Of a stretch of DNA of 64,000 bases, positions 57,841 through 64,000 are shown piece by piece. The notes under the pieces were generated by a model. It saw nothing but the letters and a program-made list of their open reading frames with translations, searched no databases and was not told the DNA's origin. Source of the stretch: Microlunatus flavus (GTDB taxonomy: Bacteria > Actinomycetota > Actinomycetes > Propionibacteriales > Propionibacteriaceae). The DNA is taken from contig NZ_FOFA01000001.1 of assembly GCF_900110855.1 (NCBI RefSeq), positions 558,001-622,000 of the forward strand, given 5' to 3'. The position numbers and the translations under genes were made by a program. Every line of letters begins with the position of its first letter. Positions within the stretch are counted from its first letter, which is position 1.

Positions 57841-58815
57841 TCAGAGCTCCAGCGTGCAGGTCGTCAGGGTGTGCACGACCCGCAGGCCGATCCGCTCGTA
57901 CAGCCCGAGCGCCCCGGTGCCCTCGTGCGTGTAGAGGCCGAGCCGCGGGACTCCACGTTCCCGTGCCGCCGCGGCCACGCTCACCAGCAGCGCCCGCGCC
58001 AGCCCACGGCGACGGTGCGCGTCCGCCACGGCGACCTGCGGCACCCAGGCCTCCCCGGCCCCCTCGGCCCCCTCGGCCTCGGGACCACCCGGTGCGGGCG
58101 CCGCGGGGTCGACGACGAGGCAGGCCCCGACCACCTCGCCGGCGTGCGTGGCGAGCCGCCAGTGGCGAAGGTCCACGTCCGGCCGGTCGACCAGCCCGGC
58201 GCGCCAGTCCTCGTACGTGCGCCGGCTCGGTCCGTACTGGCTGAACGCGTCGCGGACGACCGCGTGCACGGCCGGCACGTCGGCCTCGGTGACCTCGCGG
58301 AGCGCGTACCCCGCCGGCAGCGGACCGGGCTCCAGCGCGTCGTCGGCGTCGAGGCGCAGGATCCAACCGGTGCGCTCGGCCACCCACCCGCGGCGCAGGA
58401 GGCGGTCGAGCCCCTCCCGGTCGTCGGCGGGCAGCTCGCGGTGCACGGCCGGGAAGCCGCGCCGGCGGGCCTCGCCCTCCCAGCGCTCCAGGAGCGCGTC
58501 CTGCAGCCCCGCGTCCTCCCACGCCTCGTCCACCGCCACCTCGACCTCGCCCCGCGTGCCCAGCGTGCCGAAGGCGACGAGCGTCCCGGCGTCCCCGTGC
58601 TCGTCCCCACCGTCGGCGTCGGCGTCGACGTCCTCGTCCCCGTCGTCGAACCAGCCCTCGCTGTCCTCGGCCAGGCGGAAGGCCGGCGAGGACCACTCGG
58701 AGCGGACGTCCGCGGCACTGAGCACCGGCTCGCCGAACCACCGCCGGTCGTACGCGTGCAGGAGGCCCACCACGGCGTCGAGGTCCGCAGCGACGAGGGG
58801 TCTCGCGGTGATCAC
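57841..58815 (-). CDS. Double-GNAT acetyltransferase
   Basis: 324 residues from GTG 58813-58815 with GGAGG 7 nt upstream. Two GNAT folds sit in tandem. The first (~1-165) is interrupted by a ~20-residue stretch of mostly Asp/Glu ([18 protein letters not shown]). The second (~175-324) has the acetyl-CoA loop [20 protein letters not shown] and [21 protein letters not shown]. The tandem layout recalls mycothiol synthase (MshD), but the key residues were not checked and the acidic insert is not a family feature. The substrate is unknown. Confidence 0.82.
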   Translation of the reverse strand: MITARPLVAADLDAVVGLLHAYDRRWFGEPVLSAADVRSEWSSPAFRLAEDSEGWFDDGDEDVDADADGGDEHGDAGTLVAFGTLGTRGEVEVAVDEAWEDAGLQDALLERWEGEARRRGFPAVHRELPADDREGLDRLLRRGWVAERTGWILRLDADDALEPGPLPAGYALREVTEADVPAVHAVVRDAFSQYGPSRRTYEDWRAGLVDRPDVDLRHWRLATHAGEVVGACLVVDPAAPAPGGPEAEGAEGAGEAWVPQVAVADAHRRRGLARALLVSVAAAARERGVPRLGLYTHEGTGALGLYERIGLRVVHTLTTCTLEL

Positions 58816-58971
58816 GGTTGCTCCTCCGAGAGGCTCGCCCGGCCGGCGTCGCCAGGTCAAGATCAAGATTTGATCACGACTCGGGGGACCTGTTGAAAAC
58901 AGCCTCGTCGAACCCCCGGACCACTACGCTCGCTGCCCTCAGCCGTCCGTCGAGATCACAGGAGCAGACCC

Positions 58972-59235
58972 ATGTCGCAGTACCAGGCAGCGCCGCCACC
59001 GTCGGCCGCCTCCTACCCCGGCAAGACGCTCGGCATCGTCGGTCTCATCCTCGCGATCATCCCGTGCACCTGGTGGGCCGGCCTGATCGTGTCGATCATC
59101 GCCTTCGTCCAGTCCCGCAACGCCGGCGTCAAGAACACGCCCGCGTTCGTCGGGATCATCGTCGCGGCGGTCTACCTCGTGCTGGCCGTCGTCGGGTACG
59201 CGACCGGGCTCACCGCCCAGTACATGCCGCGGTAG
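58972..59235 (+). CDS. DUF4190 small membrane protein
   Basis: 87 residues. A Pro/Ala-rich cytoplasmic start precedes two membrane helices (TLGIVGLILAIIPCTWWAGLIVSIIAFVQ and FVGIIVAAVYLVLAVVGYATG), the DUF4190 pattern. It has no known function. The stop is 5 bp before the DUF805 gene, so the two form an operon of small membrane proteins. GGAGCAGACCC upstream of ATG 58972 contains GGAG. Confidence 0.85.
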   Translation: MSQYQAAPPPSAASYPGKTLGIVGLILAIIPCTWWAGLIVSIIAFVQSRNAGVKNTPAFVGIIVAAVYLVLAVVGYATGLTAQYMPR

Positions 59236-59240
59236 CACCG

Positions 59241-59780
59241 GTGTCCTCCTTCACGCAGGGCGGCGAACCGCCCCTCGACTGGCCCTGGTACGGCATCGGC
59301 TTCGGTGCCGCCATCAAGCGCTTCTTCACCAAGTACGCCACCTTCAGCGGCCGCGCCAGCCGTGGCGAGTACTGGTGGGCCTACCTCTTTCAGGTGGTCG
59401 TGGTCTTCGTCCTCTACGCCCTCGCCGGCGCGTCCCTCTTCGCCGCGGCGACGGCGTCCTCGGCGACGGGGGCCACCCCGCAGATGGGCCCGCTGGGCTA
59501 CATCGGGTCGTCGCTGCTGAGCCTGTTCGCGCTCGGCACGATCGTCCCGAGCCTCGCGGTCGCCGTCCGCCGGCTCCACGACACGGGTCGGTCGGGCTGG
59601 TACATCCTGTTCGGCCTGATCCCGCTCGTCGGCGGGATCATCGTGATCGTCTTCCTCGCCAGCGCCACCACGCCGGCCGCGGAGCAGTACGGACCGCCGC
59701 AGACCGGCTACGGCGCCCCGGGCGCCGGCTACGGCCAGGGCCAGCCCCAGGCCTACGGGCAGGGCTACCCGCAGCAGTGA
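59241..59780 (+). CDS. DUF805 membrane protein
   Basis: 179 residues from GTG 59241. The DUF805 hallmarks are present: KYATFSGRASRGEYWWAYLFQVVVVFVLY, then VPSLAVAVRRLHDTGRSGWYILFGLIPLVGGIIVIVFL, with RLHDTGRSGW as the core. It has three to four membrane helices and a Gly/Gln/Tyr/Pro-rich C-terminal tail (~150-179) of repeated GY-containing units. Its biological role is unknown. It is followed by a strong hairpin terminator. Confidence 0.9.
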   Translation: MSSFTQGGEPPLDWPWYGIGFGAAIKRFFTKYATFSGRASRGEYWWAYLFQVVVVFVLYALAGASLFAAATASSATGATPQMGPLGYIGSSLLSLFALGTIVPSLAVAVRRLHDTGRSGWYILFGLIPLVGGIIVIVFLASATTPAAEQYGPPQTGYGAPGAGYGQGQPQAYGQGYPQQ

Positions 59781-59787
59781 ACGACCC

Positions 59788-59820
59788 GGACGGGCCGGCT
59801 CCCAGCGAGCCGGCCCGTCC
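59788..59820 (+). terminator. Terminator hairpin after the DUF805 gene
   Basis: Perfect 13-bp arms 59788-59800 (GGACGGGCCGGCT) and 59808-59820 enclose a 7-nt loop, 8 nt after the DUF805 stop. GTCTGCCC follows. It likely ends the two-gene DUF4190-DUF805 transcript. Confidence 0.85.
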
Positions 59821-59876
59821 GTCTGCCCGCCGCCGGAGCACCGCCGCTGTCGGCGGGGCCCACTAGCCTCACGGGC

Positions 59877-60674
59877 ATGACGCAGCTGCTGGCCGGAGGG
59901 CACGGGGACCAGGTCGACCCGGTCGCGGAGGCCAAGGCCCGCGACGCCGGTCTGGCGCAGTTCTTCCTCGGGGACCCGCAGGCCTGGAAGGGCCCGCAGG
60001 TGGCGTACGAGGGCGGCGCCGAGGCGCTGCGCAAGGACGCGACAAAGGCCGGGATCCGCCTCTACGTCCACGCGCCCTACGTGCTGAACGTCGCCACGAC
60101 GAACAACCGGATCCGCATCCCGAGCCGCAAGTTCCTCCAGCAGCACCTGGACGCCGCCGCCGAGGTGGGGGCCGCCGGGCTGGTGGTCCACGGCGGCCAC
60201 GTGCTCAAGGCGGACGACCCCGCGCAGGGCATCGACAACTGGCGCAAGTGCGTCGAGCGCCTGGAGATCAGGGTCCCGCTGCTGATCGAGAACACCGCCG
60301 GCGGCGACAACGCCATGGCCCGGCACCTGGACCGGCTGGACCAGCTCTGGGGCGCGGTGGGCGACGGCGGCGGGGCCGGGGTCGGCTTCTGCCTCGACAC
60401 CTGCCACGCGCATGCCGCGGGCGAGGACCTCGACGGCCTCGTCGACCGGGTCCGCGCGATCACCGGTCGCGTCGACCTCGTGCACGCCAACGACTCGCGC
60501 GACGCGGCCGGGTCCGGGGCCGACCGCCACACCAACCTGGGCGAGGGGCAGGTCGATCCGGACCTGCTGGTCGCGGTCGTGCGCGCGGCCGACGCCCCCG
60601 TCGTCGTCGAGACGCCCGGCGGTCCCGAGGGTCAGGCCGCCGACATCGCCTGGCTGCGCGAGCGCCTGGCCTGA
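59877..60674 (+). CDS. nfo: AP endonuclease family 2 (endonuclease IV-like)
   Basis: 265 residues. The TIM-barrel endonuclease IV blocks are visible: AQFFLGDPQAWKGPQ, YVHAPYVLNVAT, VVHGGHVLKADDPAQGI, LIENTAGGDNAM, FCLDTCHAHAAG, LVHANDSRDAAGSGADRH. These include the zinc-site His/Glu/Asp residues. It cleaves at abasic sites in base-excision repair. The N-terminus is shorter than E. coli Nfo by about 15 residues. TAGCCT (59864-59869) ends 7 nt before the ATG at 59877, so the transcript is leaderless. No other repair gene adjoins it. Confidence 0.9.
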   Translation: MTQLLAGGHGDQVDPVAEAKARDAGLAQFFLGDPQAWKGPQVAYEGGAEALRKDATKAGIRLYVHAPYVLNVATTNNRIRIPSRKFLQQHLDAAAEVGAAGLVVHGGHVLKADDPAQGIDNWRKCVERLEIRVPLLIENTAGGDNAMARHLDRLDQLWGAVGDGGGAGVGFCLDTCHAHAAGEDLDGLVDRVRAITGRVDLVHANDSRDAAGSGADRHTNLGEGQVDPDLLVAVVRAADAPVVVETPGGPEGQAADIAWLRERLA

Positions 60675-60849
60675 TTCCCTCGATCACGCCGCCGGCCTAG
60701 TTCACGACAGCACATAACGATCCGGCAAACCCGTCTTTCGGCGCGCTTCCCCTCGGTACATTTACGCCCTAATTACCAAGAAGGGCCCGCCCGCCTTGTC
60801 CGACCGGAAGGTCCGAGGCGAGCAGGCACCACTGATTCGGGGGAATTCA

Positions 60850-61140
60850 GTGATCGTTTTCTCCAGCTACCGCGCCTTCGGAACCTTGATCCTGGGCCTG
60901 TTCGTCTGGTCGCTCCTGGCCAAGCTGGGCCCGCACACGGCGTGGGTGGGAATTGCCTTGTTCCTCGTCGGGATCGGCCTGCTCCTCATCGGTCGCCACC
61001 TGAGTCGACCTCAACGAGTCGAAACGGTGGCGGGGGTGCGCTACCACCGGGAGAACCACTCGATCTTCTTCATCCCGCTCTGGGTCTGGGGGATCGTCGC
61101 GATGGTCGCCGCGGTGCCGATGGCCGTCCGGCCGATCTGA
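60850..61140 (+). CDS. Small membrane protein, unknown function
   Basis: 96 residues from GTG 60850 with GGGGG 6 nt upstream; a TTG at 60796 would extend it. Two hydrophobic regions (FGTLILGLFVWSLLAKLGPHTAWVGIALFLVGIGLLLIG) and one near the C-terminus (FFIPLWVWGIVAMVAAVPMAV) indicate a polytopic small protein with no recognised family. The preceding 175 bp (60675-60849) is AT-rich and shows no tRNA or gene; it probably holds the promoter. The next hypothetical gene starts 35 bp downstream. Confidence 0.6.
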   Translation: MIVFSSYRAFGTLILGLFVWSLLAKLGPHTAWVGIALFLVGIGLLLIGRHLSRPQRVETVAGVRYHRENHSIFFIPLWVWGIVAMVAAVPMAVRPI

Positions 61141-61175
61141 CACCTGCCCTCGCATCGACGACAGAGGACGAAAAG

Positions 61176-61904
61176 ATGGACGCCCTTCCGGCTCGAACTG
61201 TCCACGTGCGGGAGATCGGTGATCGGTCGCACCGTTACGAGCAGGCATCCTCCTCCGACGGCCTGCGCCTCGACCTGGACCCGGGGGAGATGGAGCCGAT
61301 CGCCGGTGGGCGTTGCTCGCTGTCGAGCTCTGGGGCAGAACGATGGTCCCTGCCCGACGGGACACTCGCGCTGGTGACCAACCGCCGACTGGCCTGGCTG
61401 ACGACCTCCTTCGACACCGGCGGTGGCTGGGCTGGAGTCCGTGCCCTCGGGGTGGTGGTCGCGACGACGGCGAACGCGGTGAGCAGACGGCAGGCTGCGC
61501 GGCGCGCTGCCGGACGAGTCGCCATCGGACATGTGCGTCACGAGTGGGTGGCTGCCGTCCAGCTACGCCGACGGAAGGCGTTGATCGGTGTGGTCGACAG
61601 CTACCTCGACATCGAGGTGGTCACGGCCGCAGGCAGGGTCTCGGTGGAGCTGTGGGGCAAGGGTTTGATCGACGAGCGGTTCGCACGGTGGTTCGCGCAG
61701 GTGGTGGCCCACGAGCGTCTGGTCCTTGCCGACGCCCTGCTGCCGCAGGGCGACCGCACTGAGCTCCGCGAGATCGCCGCCGGCGCTCCTGGCGTCGCCT
61801 GGGGCTCGGGAAGCACGACCGGACTGCGCTGGACCATGCCCGGAGACGCGTGCGTCCTCGTCGAGGCGGCGCGAGGTCGGGACCGGGACAGCGGTGCAGG
61901 CTGA
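61176..61904 (+). CDS. Hypothetical cytoplasmic protein with PH-like segment
   Basis: 242 residues from the ATG at 61176 with AGAGGA ahead. There are no signal peptide or membrane spans, apart from a mildly hydrophobic stretch near GWAGVRALGVVVATTANAV. A segment LALVTNRRLAWL resembles the first strands of PH-like domains, and the rest is unrecognised. Codon choice (GCA, TCC, TTG) is less GC-extreme than in the flanking operons. It lies downstream of the small membrane-protein gene and is probably co-transcribed with it. Confidence 0.6.
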   Translation: MDALPARTVHVREIGDRSHRYEQASSSDGLRLDLDPGEMEPIAGGRCSLSSSGAERWSLPDGTLALVTNRRLAWLTTSFDTGGGWAGVRALGVVVATTANAVSRRQAARRAAGRVAIGHVRHEWVAAVQLRRRKALIGVVDSYLDIEVVTAAGRVSVELWGKGLIDERFARWFAQVVAHERLVLADALLPQGDRTELREIAAGAPGVAWGSGSTTGLRWTMPGDACVLVEAARGRDRDSGAG

Positions 61905-61956
61905 GCCTCGGGACCAGAGCGCTGCGTACCGGCGTCGTGCGGGGACGTCTCCTGCC

Positions 61957-61974
61957 GCGTGCCTCACGGCACGC
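61957..61974. terminator. Small hairpin between convergent hypothetical and lipoprotein genes
   Basis: Arms 61957-61963 (GCGTGCC) and 61968-61974 form a perfect 7-bp stem with a TCAC loop in the 134-bp convergent gap. It is short and without a T-tract, so it is a weak terminator candidate; the rest of the gap shows nothing else. Confidence 0.4.
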
Positions 61975-62038
61975 GCTGGGTTCCGCCACTCGCCCTACGA
62001 CGCAGGCTGAAGAGCCGCGGCCCGAGGGGCCCCGCGAG

Positions 62039-63745
62039 TCAGGACTGAGCGTCGACCAGGACAGCGGCCAGGCCGTTGAACTCCGTCTGCATCCAGGCCA
62101 CGCCGTCGACGACGCGAGAACCCTCCCCGCTACCGGCATCCCCCTGTGTCGCCGAGGTGCTCTCCTGCGAGCCGTCTCCGGCTGACAGCATCACGGGGCC
62201 GGACTTCGCCGAGAGCAGCAGGTGCTCGTGCCCGAGACCGAGAGCATCGATGTTCCCGCTGGCCTTCGCGGTCCACGCGGGTCGCGACCCGCTCTCCGGC
62301 GTGTAGTACTTCAGCTGTGAACCTGTGTAGAGCAGGACGCCGCTGGGAGACGCCCAGCACTGACCGGGCTCGGGCTCGATGGACTTCGGGAGCGAGAACC
62401 GCTCGAGCAGCTTCCCGCTCCTGACGTCAACGGTGTCGTATGAGCTGGTCCGACCGCACCAGAGCGTGGTTCCGTCCAGTGCCATCTGCTCCCCGCAGCC
62501 CCCGGCGTACGGTCCTGCACCCGAGGGGGGGTCGACGACCCACCGGCGCTTGCCCGACCTCGCGTCGAAACCCTCCAGCCTGACGTCGCCCTCGTCCGTC
62601 TCGCCGTTGGAGACGAACGTGCTGGCGCCGACGTAGATCTGGCTGCCGGGGTTCGTCGCGTCGGGATCACCGATGGCCTGGTACCGGCGCTTCGTGTGCC
62701 ACCGTTCAGCACCGGACTCGGGGTCGAACGCAGTCGTTCCCTGGTGCCCGACGACGACCAACCCCTGGACGTCTTGATCAGCAGCGTCCTCCCACACCTT
62801 GAGCTCGTCGTCCTTGCGGTCGCCGGGCGCGATCCAGTCCTCCAGCGGCACCGTCCATCCAGGCGTGCCGTCGGTCAGGTCGTACGAGCTCAGCTCGGCC
62901 TGGTTGTACGCGTCCTCGAGGCCTGTCGCCTGCACCTCCTTCGTCGTCTCGATGAAGAGGTGCGCGCTCGTGACGCCCCACTGGCTGTCCTCGGGCAGGT
63001 CCGCCTGCCACAGGACGTCGCCGGTCATGAGGTCCAGGACGTTGACCTGGTGCGTGCTGTTCTGGCAGTCCATCGCCGCCCGCCGCCCGGGCACGAAACG
63101 CAGGTCGTAGGTCTGGTGCCCGTCGCCGTTCCACACCGTCCCGGAGCCACAGATCCGTTGGGCCAGGGCGTCGTCGAAAACCACGTCCCCGATCTGCGGC
63201 GTGGCGTTCGGGACTGACGTAGGAGTGGGGGCGGGAGTGTCGCTCGGAGAGGGCGAGCCAGCCGCTGCAGCTCCAGGCAGGGGGTCGCAGTTGGCTGCGG
63301 TGTACGCGTCGACCCTGTCGGCCGGAGCCTTCGTCGTTGCGCCCAGCACGACGGCCTCAAGCACGCCCTGGACCGGGTTGGCGCCGTTGGCAGCAGCATC
63401 GTCGGCGATCTTCTGGAAGGCCTTCTGCAACACCTCGACATCGTCCTCGATCTCACCCGGCGCCACCTTCTGCAGCTTCTTGAAGATCAGCGCGAGCTCC
63501 TGCGGAGCCGCGAGGACCTTCACGAGCGCGCCGACGGGGTCCGAGTCGGCGTCGGTGCCTGCGTACGAGGCACGGAACCGTTCACCTTCCTGGAGGAATG
63601 TTCGGCAGTAGGCGGCCACAGAACGGCCGTCGCTGCACCCCGGCAGAGCAACCACGGCGAGCAGCAGCGAAAGCACCAGCGCCGCCGTCCGTCCAGCCCG
63701 ACGCCATGCTGCTGAAGAATGCGCGAAACCCTGCTGCCTCGTCAT
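62039..63745 (-). CDS. Lipoprotein with PQQ-type beta-propeller repeats
   Basis: 568 residues from the ATG at 63743-63745 with GGGGGAAG upstream; longer frames extend past it. The lipobox ALPGC (RTAALVLSLLLAVVALPGC) gives a lipidated N-terminus. A helical region (~40-165) with EIEDDVEVLQKAFQKIADDAAANGA precedes a Pro/Thr-rich linker and a propeller of blades such as DLMTGDVLWQADLP, DLTDGTPGWTVPL and DARSGKRRWVVDPP, typical of PQQ-like repeat proteins. Assembly or sensor functions are known for such proteins; here none can be assigned. The upstream region is AT-rich. Confidence 0.75.
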   Translation of the reverse strand: MTRQQGFAHSSAAWRRAGRTAALVLSLLLAVVALPGCSDGRSVAAYCRTFLQEGERFRASYAGTDADSDPVGALVKVLAAPQELALIFKKLQKVAPGEIEDDVEVLQKAFQKIADDAAANGANPVQGVLEAVVLGATTKAPADRVDAYTAANCDPLPGAAAAGSPSPSDTPAPTPTSVPNATPQIGDVVFDDALAQRICGSGTVWNGDGHQTYDLRFVPGRRAAMDCQNSTHQVNVLDLMTGDVLWQADLPEDSQWGVTSAHLFIETTKEVQATGLEDAYNQAELSSYDLTDGTPGWTVPLEDWIAPGDRKDDELKVWEDAADQDVQGLVVVGHQGTTAFDPESGAERWHTKRRYQAIGDPDATNPGSQIYVGASTFVSNGETDEGDVRLEGFDARSGKRRWVVDPPSGAGPYAGGCGEQMALDGTTLWCGRTSSYDTVDVRSGKLLERFSLPKSIEPEPGQCWASPSGVLLYTGSQLKYYTPESGSRPAWTAKASGNIDALGLGHEHLLLSAKSGPVMLSAGDGSQESTSATQGDAGSGEGSRVVDGVAWMQTEFNGLAAVLVDAQS

Positions 63746-63867
63746 GGTCTTCCCCCGGAGAAACGCGACTGGTGGAGCAAGACGGTAGGGCGCAACGCTG
63801 CTTCGCAGAGCTGTTTCAAGAAATTGAATTGTTTCGGGCTGGACGTCATACACCGGTTGCGGGACGC

Positions 63868-64000
63868 TCAGCCCGGCGGCGTCAGCGTCAGCGGCGCCGT
63901 GCGCTCCCCGCGGCCGAAGACGCAGCGGAAGTAGCCCTCGCCGTCGGCGGCGCTCTGCGGCGGGATCGTGAAGATCTCCCAGTTGTCACGCCGTTCGTCC
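63868..64000 (-). CDS. C-terminal fragment of an unidentified protein
   Basis: Partial gene cut by the right edge; the frame is open from 64000 to the TGA at 63868-63870. The last ~43 residues read DERRDNWEIFTIPPQSA, then DGEGYFRCVFGRGERTAPLTLTPPG. No family can be named from so short a tail. It lies upstream of the propeller lipoprotein gene on the same strand, with 122 bp between (63746-63867) that holds AT-rich promoter-like sequence. Confidence 0.6.
   Translation of the reverse strand, partial: DERRDNWEIFTIPPQSAADGEGYFRCVFGRGERTAPLTLTPPG

Noticed and set aside
60675-60849. AT-rich gap considered for a tRNA or small RNA
   Set aside because: No cloverleaf with a T-loop-like sequence could be folded by eye; a promoter for the hypothetical genes is sufficient.

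Overview
The window is very GC-rich chromosomal DNA from an actinobacterium. It carries a bacterial proteasome activator (Bpa/PafE), a WhiB-type protein, a mannosyltransferase-like membrane protein and the rpsF-ssb-rpsR-rplI operon next to DnaA-box-like sites, so it probably lies in the origin-proximal part of a chromosome. Gene content (arabinoside and mannoside catabolism, DUF4188, an atypical adenosine-deaminase homologue) would fit the Propionibacteriales (Nocardioidaceae/Propionibacteriaceae), but that placement is inference. No tRNA, rRNA, CRISPR array, prophage or intact insertion sequence was seen.

Layout. 1-0.3 kb: end of a zinc-type dehydrogenase. 0.4-7.4 kb: gluconate kinase, then an L-arabinoside locus (LacI repressor, ABC importer, GH127 beta-L-arabinofuranosidase). 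7.6-12.1 kb: a His-rich exported protein and a heterodimeric ABC exporter with a single intact ATP site. 12.3-16.1 kb: Bpa with an inverted copy of its own 3' end, a WhiB-HTH protein, GH51 arabinofuranosidase and a DUF1707 protein. 16.1-18.3 kb: serS and a HAD phosphatase. 18.4-29 kb: a mannoside regulon made of a GH38 mannosidase, an ABC importer, a LacI regulator, a ManA-like protein and a ROK kinase, tied together by four copies of a CTGGTAACGTTACCAG-type operator. 29-38.8 kb: VOC protein, epimerase, PAP2-diacylglycerol kinase fusion, pheA, DUF4188/MerR pair, adenosine-deaminase homologue, and an HTH regulator with a membrane serine hydrolase. 38.8-43 kb: three glycosyltransferase genes. 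43-48.5 kb: TspO-like protein, MarR, arginine deiminase, and SDR/MFS opposite HxlR. 48.6-54.7 kb: multicopper oxidase, rhodanese, Fpg/Nei glycosylase, Aat, EcsC-like protein, a kinase-like protein and an unusual 80-residue nonapeptide-repeat protein. 54.7-57.6 kb: cupin, membrane protein, rplI, rpsR, ssb, rpsF. 57.8-60.7 kb: GNAT, DUF4190, DUF805, endonuclease IV. 60.7-64 kb: visibly less GC-rich hypothetical genes and a beta-propeller lipoprotein.

Functional picture. The two sugar loci form a plant-polysaccharide and mannoprotein scavenging capacity. Lipoprotein-dependent importers bring in oligosaccharides, cytoplasmic GH127, GH51 and GH38 enzymes cut them, and the ROK and ManA-like proteins plausibly feed mannose into glycolysis. 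Each locus has its own LacI regulator and operator type.

At least 18 genes show a TANNNT -10 box ending 6-7 nt before the start codon. Most of them show no obvious Shine-Dalgarno, which points to widespread leaderless transcription. This helped choose several starts, notably for the ROK kinase and GH51, whose operators overlap the -10. Long hairpins occupy most convergent intergenic gaps. The items most worth follow-up are the mannoside regulon, the nonapeptide-repeat protein, the asymmetric ABC exporter, the bpa inverted duplication and the zinc-motif-free S18 in the canonical operon.
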